Shown piece by piece: positions 50,720-62,291 of a stretch of DNA of 64,000 nucleotides. Under the pieces are notes generated by a model that did no database searches, was not told the origin of the DNA, and saw only the letters and a program-made list of their open reading frames with translations. The stretch comes from Blasia pusilla (Eukaryota; Marchantiophyta; Marchantiopsida; Blasiales), in NCBI GenBank assembly GCA_050084515.1, contig CM114272.1:33914001-33978000 (forward strand), written 5' to 3'. A program made the position numbers and the translations under genes. Every line of letters begins with the position of its first letter. The stretch's first letter is position 1.

Positions 50720-53700
50720 GATTTGGGATGAGATGACCGGAGCATTGGAGGAGCCTACAGCTGATGAGCGCAAGCGTGCCATGGGGTTCACTATAGATAC
50801 TACGGCGGTGCCAGGGATGACTGAGGCATCCCGGAGATAGGTGTTGGGGCATGCGAAGGACCTCCACTGTCTCACATGGATAGTCAGCCTAGGCATGGCT
50901 GAGCAGAGACAGATGCAAGTGTCATCCATGCCGTAACGTCCATGAGTTGGACCATTGCCTATAGGGTCTGTACATGCATTGGCTGGGGGCAAGGCGAGGA
51001 GAGATAGACACCCATGGACTTCCGGGGACGTCGTTCAAGCGGAGAGTGTCAAGGCGGTGAGAGTAGCATATGTTCAATTTTTTGGATGTGGGGCATGGTG
51101 TAGGAGGTCAGAGTGGAGTGGCTGTTGCGGAGGTGGCTAGGGTTGCTACATAGTAACCAAAGATGGAGGTTGCGTCCTCTCCGAGTGAGGTCACGATGGA
51201 GACTTGGGAGCCTGTGATAGGTCTCAAGTTGATATGAGGAGAGCGATGACGAGTTCATAGGTTTCTAAGAGGGCATTTCAGTTGTTTTGCCTTTAGTATG
51301 AGAGACTTGGGTACGCAGAAGGGTACATGGATACGGATTGAGTTGGCTAGTGATACGCCGATCTTTTTTCGACCCTACAGATATTCTGATATGGAGCGAG
51401 CCTTGATTCAGAGCAAGAGTCATGACTTGTTGGAGGCAGGACTTGTGGAGTTGTCACATGGGGAGTATGCATCTGCCAGAGTCATGCCAGCAAAGAAGGA
51501 TATGTATGGCAATTGGAGGAATAGGCGGATGTGTGGAGATTACCGTCCCATCAAACGACAGACGAGGTCAGATCCATACGCCATGCCTACTCTTGAGGAG
51601 ATCTTTGATGCGGTAGGGCATGCAAAGATCTGTAGTACTTTAGATCTCCGTGTTGGCTATCATCAGCTTCCTATTAGGTTGAAGGACACGGAAAAGACAA
51701 CATTCTGGGGGATAGATCGGTTCGGGAGAGATTGCTTATACCATTTGGGTTGAAGAACGCGCCTGCAGAGTTTCAGAGAGTGATGGATATGATTCTCACA
51801 GGCTTGGATTTTGTATGATGTTACATAGATGATATTCTTATCTTCAGTTCCACGGTTGAGGACCATGAGTGACACCTGGAGGAGGTGTTTCGGCGATTGT
51901 AGTTACATGGATTGAAGTTATATCCAGGCAAGTGCGGATTCTTTCAGGAGCAGATTGAGTACTTGGGACACACCATATACCCGAGTGGGTTAGGCGTTCA
52001 GCAGACGAAGATAGAGGCTATTGCGCAGATTCCACACCCTACAGATGTGAGTCGAGTTCGAGCGTTTCTTGGACTGGCGAACTTCTATCAACGGTATGTC
52101 AAGGGTTTTAGTGCGATCGCAAAGTCTTTGGCCTTGTTGACAAGACTTGATCAGGTTTGGTTGTGGGGAGATCATCAAGAGCGAGCATTTCAAGACCTCA
52201 AGGACAGTTTGACGTCCTCACCCATTTTAGAGAGACCGGTTAGGGGTCGCCCATTCCAGTTACATACGCATTGGAGCATGTTGGGTCTAGGAGCAGTGCT
52301 TACTAGAGGGATGACGAGGAGAGGAAGTTCGTTGTGGCTTACGCGAGCCGATCAAACAACATTGCAGATGCAAAGTACAACTCCTACAAGGGAGAATGCT
52401 TAGATGCAGTATGGGATGTGGCAGATTTCAGGTGCTATTTATTCGAAAACCCTTTCACACTTATCACTGATCATCAGCCGTTGGGGTGGTTGATGGAGTC
52501 CAAAAAGCTTACGGAAAAGATTGCCGGGTGGGCTCTATTACTATAGGAGTATGAGGTTGAGGTGGTTCATAGGCCAAGTCGGCTAAACCTGGATGCGGAT
52601 GGGTTGAGTCGTAACCCATGTCCGAGTCAGAGAGACAACACAGGAGCTCGATGGCACAGAGAGAGTGATGAGGAGATGGTGCCCGGTTGGCATGCATCTG
52701 CCTATCTTTGTTGGTTGACTATGGTAGGTCAACCACAGGTGATGACTCCAGTGGTGGGATTGGATGATGAGTCTTTGGATCCGGAGGTCAGTGAGGAGGC
52801 GATATGTGGTTGTGATATCCATGATGACATGGAGGTTGTGGAGTTCTTACGCATTTGCGTCATAGCGAGCACAGTGAGTGCTAGGGAGTGGGATTGGATC
52901 CTATAGAGAGCCAAGAGGTTCAGGTGGGAGGGGACTCACATTTTTCGGGTATGGGGAGATGGTAGGATACGAGTGGTACCTCATCCTTCCCAGCGAGCAC
53001 GTGTAGTGCGACATGCCCATGAGGAGTTGGGACATTTTGGAGTGAAGCATACTTACAACTTAGTCCTGGTTCAGTATTGGTGGTGCGGCATGCATACTAG
53101 GGTACAACAGTTTGTGGCCAGATGTATGGTATGTGACAGAGAGCGAGCATCCTTCAATGCTCCCACTCCGCAGTTACATCCTTTGCCGATTATGGGTTTA
53201 GGTTATCGATGGAGTTTAGACTTTGGGGGACCTTTGCCATTGACGGGGCGTCATCATAGGTATGTATTGGTCATGGTGGAGGATTTCTCCAAGTGAATAG
53301 AGTTGGTGGCACTACCAGACAAGGCGAGCAAGGGAATAGCTTATGTGTTGCTAGATCGTGTGCTTAGTCATTTTGGTGCACCAACGGAGGTGTTGACTGA
53401 CCAGGGTACCGAGTTTAGGGGAGAGTTTTAGGCCTTGTGCGATCAGGCGCTGATAGATCACCGCACCACGTCCATAGATCATCCTGAGGCGGATGGGTTG
53501 GCGGAGAGAGTAGTACAGACGGTGAAGAGAGGATTGCGCAAGTATGATTTGTAGCGGAGACAGATGAGGGAGTGGGACCTACAGTTGCCATGGTTTGCTA
53601 TGGGTTATCGCTTTAGTCGGCAGGCATCCTTGGTGTCATTTTCACCGTACTTTTTGCTCTTTGGGAGAGAGCCAGATTTACCTGCAGCTATTCGACGTGA

Positions 53701-54050
53701 CATGGCGGAGATGTTAGATCTTGATGATCCAGATGTGTGGGTACAAGCTTGTTCTCAGAGGACAGAGATTTTTCCTAGAGTTATGCCTATGGCCTTTGAG
53801 AACTTAGCTATTTCTCAGCATAGAGATACATTGAGGTACGCGACCATTCGTGGAGGAGGTTATCGTCGAGGGATGAGGAGATTTCATCTTGGAGATTACG
53901 TGTATTTACAGCAGGCGGCACCCACAACGCTAGATGTCACTTCGAGGTATTATCGATATGAGTCCTCATGTTGGAGGGACGGGATGGTATGGTTTGGAAG
54001 GATCATGTGCGCAATTGTGCGCCATGCCATCTTCCGAATGTAGACGAGAC
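50720..54050 (+). pseudogene. Ty3/gypsy retrotransposon pol pseudogene
   Basis: Order seen: pre-RT segment with ERKRAMGF...VPGMTEASRR (about 50770-50840); reverse transcriptase (51298-51900) with PYRYSDMERALIQS, MCGDYRPIKRQT, FDAVGHAKICSTLDLR and CYIDDILIFSS (YIDD 51822-51833); connection domain FLGLANFYQRYVKGF; RNase H with YASRSNN and FTLITDHQPLGWLM; zinc-binding HAHEELGHFG...CMVCDRE (53008-53150); integrase core with SLDFGGP, TDQGTEF and DGLAERVVQ (Asp, Asp, Glu present), then FSPYFLLFGREPDLP. Frameshifts near 51735 and 52310. Eight internal stops lie at 51816, 51870, 51900, 52544, 52904, 53294, 53429 and 53552. Gag and protease are not recognisable. It joins LINE sequence at its left. Dead copy. 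Confidence 0.9.
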
Positions 54051-54693
54051 AGTGGATTTGAGCTTGGTAGTGGTACCTATAGGCTTGAGGTGTATGTTGG
54101 GCCGATCTACGAGGGATGCAGCCACCATGTTGGTATGTGGTGGTTGTTCTCGAGGGTAGCATATGTCATGTCTGACCCCCCCCTCTTGATGTAGTTTCCA
54201 CGAGATGATGAATGTGTCCTAGATGTGTATAGGGTAGTAGGTTGTGTTAGAGAGATGTGATATTTTCTATCTGGAGTTAGGAGGATCCAACCGCCAACTA
54301 GGGGGGCGGTTGTGTGATCTCCATGTATATGTATCAGTTGATTTTTGTACATGTGTGGATCGACCCGTGTGTGGGGAAGATGGGTGTTGTGTGGTGTAGA
54401 TGTGACCAACGATGTGTGTTGTGTAGCGATATGTATGCGCATGACAACTGTCACATCTGAGTAGCCGATAGGCCGAGATCTATCGTGGATAAGGCGTAGG
54501 AGCCAGCGGACTATCTTGAGTGTAACTTTGTCCCACGATGTCAGATGAGGTTGAGGATAGGACCATTTTGTCAAGAACGTCATTTCTGACAACTTTCCTA
54601 TTGAGGTCTTTCACAGCCGGATGACTTGTTGACCAAGTCACCCGCCCTTGGTAACCTGTGCGCGGAGGTTACTAAGGGGATAACTATTTTTAG

Positions 54694-54717
54694 GGGAAGA
54701 GCCTTTTGGCTCTTCCC
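54694..54717. repeat. Perfect hairpin GGGAAGAGCC-TTTT-GGCTCTTCCC
   Basis: Flanked by two smaller hairpins, GTAACCT/AGGTTAC (about 54652-54674) and ATGGCTT/AAGCCAT (about 54738-54757). All three lie within about 110 bp around the TATA box. Confidence 0.8.
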
Positions 54718-54722
54718 ACCCC

Positions 54723-54729
54723 TATATAA
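54723..54729 (+). promoter_or_regulatory. TATA box in the LTR-like region
   Basis: CCTATATAAGAGCGG, at the position expected between U3 and R of an LTR. It is directly preceded by a perfect 10-bp-arm hairpin (54694-54717). Confidence 0.55.
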
Positions 54730-55122
54730 GAGCGGAAGATGGCTTTCCTAAGCCATTTTTCTCTTGTTGGGCCGTTGGAGCACCTCTCTTGTATGTGTGT
54801 GAGAAAGGACTAGGGTGCTAGCGTCCGGATTCCTTGATAGCACAGGATGGACAAGCCTCGATATGCCGATGTAGATTGAGGAGTGGAGTTTTAGGTCGGG
54901 TGTGCCATTTTTACTACTCTTTATTTTTGTTGTGTGATCTCCATGTATATGCATGAGTTGATTTTTGTACATATGTGGATTGATCCGTGTGTGGGGAAGA
55001 TCGGTGTTGTGTGGTGTAGATGTGACCAGCGATGTGTGTTTTGTAGCGATATGTATGGGCACGACAGTGTGTATGTTTGTCGACAATGATGTATGTTGTG
55101 TAGCAATGTGTATGCGCACGAC

Positions 55123-55613
55123 AGGGATCATCCAATGACATCCACTAAGTATTTGATCATTAATCCTCTCATTTATTTCTCTCCTAGGAGGAAACCTGTT
55201 TGTAAGATTTTCATGACTCTTGATATTAGGTTCCTTTCCATTTCTTCCTAAAATGTCATTAAATTTTACAATATCTTAAAAAACCATAAGGCTTCAGATT
55301 ATTCTTAATAATTTTGGTAGGAAAAAGTAATATGCCTAATTTGATTAAACGTGAAGATTTTAGGGCACCTATTTGTGCCTTATCTTTTACGAATCCCCAC
55401 AAGAGTTTTGCTTCCAAGAGTAATGTCTAATATGGCTTCACAAGACATAATCACTGTTATGTGTTTACATAGAAACTCAAGTGTAAAAATCATAGATCAT
55501 TTGCCTAATTATATTACATATTAGAAAAATTTCCCTCTTGCTAAACTTAGAATCCATTCATGGAATATATCTCCATCTTGATGTTCAATGCTTGGACCAA
55601 GGAGGCTCTTGCA

Positions 55614-55709
<96 letters not shown>

Positions 55710-56215
55710 GTATCCACATAGATTACAATTCGGGGGTAGAAAGGTTGGGAGTGCCATCAATCAACATCCATGCTGATCAATGGCACTCTCAACCGCATTG
55801 GGGTATAGCAAGTCATATATTGGTCCTCTTATTTTTGTCTCATCCAACCAAAAAAAAACTGAATATGGAAGTATTCCAATCCCTTTTCTTTTCTTTGGAC
55901 CCCTTTGCCTTTGGGCACTCCCACTTGAAGTGACCAAAATCTCTACACTTTAGACACCCTTTTGCACACAACTTGCCTAGCTAAGTTAATCATCTTTTTG
56001 GAACTTGGCCCAAATTGAAATAATCCCCTTATATGAGCAAAATCCTAGATTGATGGTTTTGACTTGGATGTCATAGAAGTCATAGTTCTATGACGTAGGT
56101 GGTTTTCAAAGTAGATTTTTCTTAGAATGTAATACCCCTACATTGCATGAACGTGCATATTTAACCAAATTTCTCATGTTGTAGTCGGGAAACAAAGTCG
56201 GTAGTGTATTCTCAA
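55123..56215. other. AT-rich DNA with a (TA)n tract
   Basis: No gene recognised. The TA run at 55617-55706 is interrupted once by GGCTC. Confidence 0.3.
55617..55706. repeat. (TA)n microsatellite, interrupted
   Basis: Two TA runs separated by GGCTC near 55650. Confidence 0.9.
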
Positions 56216-56563
56216 CATGGTTGCACCAAAACATACAAGACCTTCCTTAGGACGGACATGGACGGACAAGTTTAGACATGTCCACGGACATGGGTTCTAA
56301 GAGTTGGGATCCACACTTTTAGTCCATGATGGAAGGCAAGGCAAAGATGAGAGGAGCAATGAGGGAGGAGGGAGTGGAGGTGGAGGGAGGAAGAAATGGG
56401 GTAGTATGGAACACGAAGGCCAGTAAGGGGAATGAGAAAGAAGGAAAAGGTGGGGCCCATGCGGACAAGTCCTTCCATAGGTTGGACATAAGTCCACAGA
56501 CATAGACATAGACATAGACATAGACATGACCACGGACACGGGTTTTGTCCACATGCAACCTTG
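56216..56563. mobile_element. TIR element of the GGTTGCA family with internal GACATA repeat
   Basis: Ends: CATGGTTGCACCAAAACATA and TTTTGTCCACATGCAACCTTG-type terminus. The interior shares AAGTCCTTCCATAGG and purine-rich GAGGGAGGAGGGAGTGG with 36812 and, reverse-complemented, 62034. Five GACATA units at about 56498-56527 are a local expansion. Length is 348 bp. No transposase. Confidence 0.65.
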
Positions 56564-57592
56564 ATTCTCGAGCTCATAAGTTGAGTTTTCTCTATCTTCA
56601 ACTTCCATCGAAGCTCTATTATGAGCGCACAGACAAACTAGTCCACATTATACTTTCAGGATTTGTTATAGATTCAATGATTAGCTCTAGGGTGCATTTT
56701 CCTCAACTTGATTCTTGTTTGGGTTTCCTCATCCTACAATTTTTTATACCCTTGTATCTTGAAAGAGAGCACCCAAGAATTTGGATTGGGAGTATTTTGG
56801 TCCTTCAAGAATTCTTAATATTATGTGAGTACATATACATCTACCTTTAGATATTGCTTAATTCCTTATCTAGTTCTAATGTCTTCCTAGCATTGTCAAA
56901 TTAATAACTTAGGTCAAAAGTGGAAGTTAAGTTATACAACTTGATAATCTCTCCAATTATATGATCCATTTGGGCTTATGATTGATCCCTCGATACCCTA
57001 AAGATTTATGTTGGATTGCATATAAAAAATTATGAGGGTTGTATACCCATGCCTAATGTCTAAGCCTTTTGCACATATCTTGCTTCGTATGATGCATATG
57101 AGTCTTCCTTAAGGTTTCACACATTACACTTGGGGACCCACAAGATGTAGTTTATTAATTGATCATCAAAACTCTTGACGTTGGGAAATTCATCTTCATG
57201 AATATTAAAACTTAATCCCGTAATGTAACATAAGTTTTTGGAGGAAATAAGTCAAATCACTCATGGGATCTAACGGCGTGACCCTCATAGCCAAACATGC
57301 GCCAAAGAGGAACATTGGAACTCTAGTGGGCTCACACTAGGATAGTTGCATATTGGAGAGGTTTGTTGAAGGACACACAAGAGATGAGAGGCGAACAAGG
57401 TTGAGCGTTTCTTGCCTCTTTGGTCGTGACTAAGGAAATTTGAACCAAACATGAACCAAGAATTGAGAAGAGTCAAGTCCAAGAAGGAAACACTTGTAAC
57501 CAAAGAGGTTGAAAACCGGATTTGGAACGTGACTAGCGTATGGGGGTTTTTTTTAACGTATTTTAGACCATAAATTTTAGACCTAAGATGCG
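56564..57592. other. AT-rich non-coding DNA
   Basis: Nothing recognisable. Confidence 0.3.
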
Positions 57593-57860
57593 TTTGGGAA
57601 AAATAACTTTACCATTATTACTGATCACCAGCCACTTAAGTGGTTGATGGAGTCCGACAAGCTTACAAGGAAGCTTGCGAGGTGGGCTTTGTTGTTGCAA
57701 GAGTATGATTTCAAGATGGTGCATAGACTTGGGATGCTCAACCATGATGAAGATGGTTTGAGCCGTAACTCATGCCCGAGTCAGGGAGATGCGACTGCAG
57801 CTTGTTGGCATGGAGAGAGTGATGAAGAGTTGGTGCGTGGATGGCACACATCAGCATAAT
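57593..57860 (+). pseudogene. Ty3/gypsy RNase H fragment
   Basis: NFTIITDHQPLKWLMESDKL, ARWALLLQEYDFKMVHR and HDEDGLSRNSCPSQGD, then CWHGESDEELVRGWHTSA and a stop. This is the same block order as 52440-52700 in the larger gypsy element but clearly diverged from it, with an intact frame over 89 codons. No integrase follows, so it is a fragment of a second copy of the same family. Confidence 0.8.
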
Positions 57861-60040
57861 TGGGCTTGTTGGCTATGAAAATTCATTTTTTTGAGACTTT
57901 GATGGCAAGGTGTGATGGAGAGTCCTTAGATCCAAAGGTCGGTGAGGTGGAAAGCTTATGCAAATTCGGTTCCAATGTACCAAAGATATTGGAACATGCA
58001 ATAGTAGAGGTTGAGAAACTACCCAAAAACTAATGTACGGGGAGTTGGGTTGAGGCCCAAAAGGAGCTGCCCGAGACTCCTTCTTCCCAAGATAGGGGGA
58101 GGGCGGAGTACCCGAGAAATACTAGTAAGGGGAAGGGTCTCCAAGGGTGCTTGGGACCTGAACTCCACTTTGGGGCGCCGCTGGGCGAATCAAGCGCACA
58201 GAATGGATCGGAAGGTTGGCGTTGGGGTGCAAACTCTTAGCCAAGTCCAAGGGAGTGGACCTCATAGGTCACTCTTGGATTCCAGACCATGACTCATTTG
58301 TTGGGTCTTGATTAGGGACTTGTGTGAGGCCCATTGGACAGTTGGAACTGCTAGACGGGCAAATGCTATTTTAGGTGTCTAGACTACCCAAAAAGTTTGT
58401 CCCAAGTTTAGGAAATCTTGCCTATGTTGGTAAGTGAGGAACTAGGAAGGTTGAGCTTGATGAATACTCCGAGACGAGGACTCGGGGAGTTGGAAGGTTG
58501 ATTGAACTAGACTAGACTAACGTGAGTGTGTTTGGGTGTAGATCAGTAGTGAGAGTGTGTCCTACGGAACAAACGCTTCCACAACACCAGAGATTGACGT
58601 TCAAGAGGAGTAAGCGCACGACATCTAAGGCAAAGCTAAGATGAGAAAATGGTCCTTGAGGTTAGTTCTGAGTCAAGGGCGAGTAGCTTAAGAATCATTT
58701 TTAGTTCAGACAGGTCAATGGGCCATGACGCCATGAGACTAGTCACGAAACATGAATGGCGGTAAGATCACATGTAAGATGTGAAAAAATAAGTCAAGAT
58801 AGGAGATCAACAATGAGATGCATTGAATGTAAAGCAAGAGGCAAAGGTGACCTTGAGACAACCACGAGACACACTCAAGTCAAACGCCGAGTCAAGAGTT
58901 CGAATCCTTATTTGGGTTGAGGGCCACACGTAGCGGTCTGAGATATATACTTAGGATTGGGCGTGAGCCAAAAAATCTAAGAAGTATATATACCGGGAAA
59001 TACTCTCCCTTACTTGATGTTAACAATAATTCTACTCTATGATTTTTTTCTTCATCATAAGAAGGAAGGATTTTCTTTCATAGAAAATTATTATATCATA
59101 TAATCATATTGTTAAGGATGTCAATCTTTTTCTTGTAAGCTCTAATTGATTGACTTTTGGCAAAAATTTAAAGGATGCCTGTTTGTATTGGTCCAATCAC
59201 ATCAGAAATTATTTATTGATCCAATCAAAAAAAAATTCTTAGTTTATGATTCTATCCTTAATTGAATTTCGTTTATGTGGCTCAAATGAAAAGAGATTTT
59301 AAATAGGGGAAGGGGAAGTCAAAGTGTGAAATTTAGTTTTCAAGTAGAAAGGAAAAGATAAATTTATAAAAAGATCAACTAGATAAATTTTCATCACTAT
59401 CCTTAAAAATGGTAAATTTTCAGTAGGAAAAAAAAGAAAAAAGGCAATGAATGTAATTTTTTCAATAAGGGAAAGGACATGAGGTGAGGACTAGGAGATG
59501 AAGAACCAAGATTGACCTCCTCGTTCCAATCATGTTCTTTTAGGTGCATGTGTTAATGTTGGCAACAAGTTTAGCTTGCAAGGACCTCCCCCACCCTTTT
59601 CCTTTGTTTGACACGTGTGACGTTCTTCACTCTTTGAGTCCCTCTTATGACTTGACATAGTTTCCTCCATCTTGTTTTCCCTTCCTCCAATCCTCTCTCC
59701 TAAAGAAAGTGGATGGATGGACATGCAAGAGCTTCGCAAGGAAATGAAAATATGGAGGTGGGACCATGGATAAGCTATCTTTCTTTACAGAGGAGAGAGA
59801 ACCCCTCACATCTCAAAGGCATAAATAAATAACCATGGTCCTCCATAGAAACTCACTAGGAACGCAGGCAAAATAATAGAAATGTAAAGATAAATGCATC
59901 TTTGGTGAGCATAAAGAAGAAAAAGAATTAATAATTAGGAGATATAAATGCGAGCTGGAAAGAAATCTGTTGCTGCCCTGTTCGTTTCCCTACTTGTTGC
60001 AAAAGCGGGAAGGAAACCGAAAGAAAAACAAAAAGGAAAA
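57861..60040. other. Non-coding DNA; tRNA-like B box at 58895
   Basis: GAGTTCGAATCC (58895-58906) matches a polymerase III B box, but no A box or cloverleaf was found, so a decayed SINE is possible. The stretch 58010-58700 is GC-richer and may be further gypsy-derived sequence. No gene recognised. Confidence 0.3.
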
Positions 60041-60640
60041 GATGGGCATTAAGGGGGTCGCGTGGGTATGCGGCACCTTTTAGCGACATGGAGATAGAGA
60101 AGGCTGCCCCGCTGAGTCCGCCAGTTCCACTTTAACCGGCACTGGATTCTGTCGACAGAACTGGCGCCGCTGCCACTGCTGCAGGGGGGGGGGCCGGGCA
60201 GGGTGGGGGTGGGGTCGAGGGGCGGGGGGACGGGAGGGGAGGTACGACGGTATGCTCCCTCGGAGGAACGCGACGGACGGAGCTCCGCGCGGACCAGTGA
60301 GGACAAGCCCACGAAATCGAACCGAAGGTGGGGGCGACTGACGACAATCCCGATGTGTTGTGGATGGAGAATGTTTGTCATCGCGGGTGATTGGCGGGTG
60401 CGCTGAAATAGAGGACTAACTGGCAGGAGAAGATCTGCTGCCTACATGGTTGGCCACGAATGCGCGCACGAATATCGATGCGACACGTCGCGCATCCAGC
60501 TCCACACGATCGATTCAGCAGATGCATGGAGTAATGGTATTGCGGATAGAGACCGAAATCGTCAGTACCCCCAGCATAACGTCTCGCCATCTCGTCAAAA
60601 CGTCGTCGCTACGTATTTTGCTCTATTTTTTAATAAATAA
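60041..60640. other. GC-rich island with G-quadruplex-prone run and possible LTR/PBS relic
   Basis: The plus strand at 60183-60242 has at least eight runs of three or more G within 60 bp. At 60150-60178 TGTCGACA-GAAC-TGGCGCCGCTGCC looks like an LTR end (CA) followed by a primer-binding site similar to the complement of tRNA-Asp (TGGCGCCGTTGCC). The open frame on the minus strand (60049-60381) is proline-rich from this bias and has no domain. Confidence 0.4.
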
Positions 60641-62033
60641 AATGAAATACGGGTGAGGAAGAAAGGCAATAATTTTTTATATGCCATAATTTCTTCCAAA
60701 TACGGAAGGAACTAATGTGGCCGTTCAGTAAATAAATGAAGTAATGAAATATTTTGTTTTCTTTGCAAATATTTTCGTTTTGGCATACTTAGTCTAAGGT
60801 GTGAGGTCTAGAGAAACTCAAGTCCTCTAAAACCCCTCTCTATATGTGCATTGTATTGTCCCTTGAAATCACCATAATGAACTTGTATAAAAGTTGAAAA
60901 ATCATAGTATGTATAAAAAATATTAAGAGGGTAAATAATTAAGAGAGGCTGGATCTACAAAATCCTTCCTATAAAATTTACAAAACCCTTTAAAAAGAAG
61001 TTAATTTAAGAAAGAAGGAAGGTAAGTATAGAGGAGAATAGAGGAGAATACACATGAAGGAGAAGAAGGGTAGGAAGAAAAAGGAGGAAAGAAGTAACCC
61101 TAGTTTTTTTTTCAGGGTATAGTTGTGTGTATAGTAGGGGGAACTTACTAGTAGAACTTGGTTTAGAAAAATACTAAATACACATAAAAATTATTGAATG
61201 CAAGCCATTCCATACAACCTTGAATCAAGGTAGTGGTGTTGCATCAAAGTTTAGTAAATCTGATGATATTTGGAACAATTGGTAAGGAGTAGAAATTGGT
61301 TTAGAAACAATTTACATAGATTAAAAAAATCATTGAATACTAACCATTCCATGAAAATTAGGAAAGAGCCCCAAAGACAAATGGATGTAGAAGTGGCCCA
61401 AGGGAATTACAATGTGAAGGGTCAAGGTGGAAGATAAACCCCTTTTTTTGAAATTGCAACTTGATTATATTTATCATATGATTTTGTATCAAAAGAGAAA
61501 AAGAGAAAAAAAAAAAACCTGATGTAGATATAATATTTTACTTTGCTTAAGAGTTAATGTTAATTGTGATTCATATTCGTGTTGATGCTTGCCATACCTT
61601 AAAATTTTCTTGTAAGCTTGACGATTTGTGCATATAAGGAGAATATCACACCTAACCTAATTTATACATATGCAAGTGTGGAAACCCATTTATTATGAAT
61701 CGTAATCTTTAAGACTGAATTTAACTATGGAATTTTTTTTGAAACTTTACTAAAAAATTACTTAAATAAGCTATGTCCCAAATTTTGATTGTTCAAAATT
61801 GATCAACTTTTGGTGCATTAAGTGCGATTTGATTTATATTCTATTTTATATCTCCTCTCTTCCTCTTTATAGTCTTGTAAATTATATTGCAAAAAAAGAA
61901 ACATTTTAACGTGCGCCTTGGTTTTTACATTCATGAGTGTTCTTTTTAGTTACCTAACTTAAATATTAGCTCTAATGTGAACACCCCATATTTGTGATAT
62001 CTTCGTATCATCTAGAGAGACTCATGTCATATG
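60641..62033. other. AT-rich non-coding DNA
   Basis: Nothing recognisable. Short direct duplication GAGGAGAATA at about 61030-61050. Confidence 0.3.
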
Positions 62034-62291
62034 CAAGGTTGCATGTGGACAAAGTCCATGTCCGTGGACTTATGTCTGTCCCATGGAAGGACTTGTCCAT
62101 ATGGGCTCCACCTTTCCCTTATTTGCCTTCATGTTCAATACTCCCCCGTTTCTTCCTCCCTCCACTCCCTCCTCCCTCATTGCTCCACTTATCCTTGCCT
62201 TGCCTTCCATCATGGATTCTAAGTGCGGGTCCCACCTCTTGGAACCCATGTCCGTCCTAAGGAAGGACTTGTCCAGTTTTGTGCAACCATG
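62034..62291. mobile_element. TIR element of the GGTTGCA family
   Basis: Ends: CAAGGTTGCATGTGGACAAA and CAGTTTTGTGCAACCATG. The interior has CATGGAAGGACTTGTCC and CCTCCCTCATTGCTCC, the reverse complement of the 56216 interior. Length is 258 bp. Confidence 0.65.

Larger units (their letters stand above)
54311..55122 (+). repeat. LTR-like region downstream of the gypsy pol, with internal 138-bp direct repeat
   Basis: A purine-rich AGGGGGGCGG (about 54299-54309) precedes TGTGTGATCTCCATG, a plausible polypurine tract and LTR start. The same TGTGTGATCTCC block, about 138 bp long, recurs 620 bp later at 54931-55069. A third partial copy ends near 55122. Between them lies a TATA-containing promoter-like segment. 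I cannot tell a single LTR with an internal duplication from two overlapping LTR remnants. No 5' LTR was found in the window. Confidence 0.55.

Noticed and set aside
55521-55933. Frames with Ile-Tyr repeats
   Set aside because: They are the translation of the (TA)n microsatellite.
60049-60381. Proline-rich minus-strand frame as an exon
   Set aside because: Its Pro-rich sequence results from the G-run on the plus strand and it has no conserved motif.
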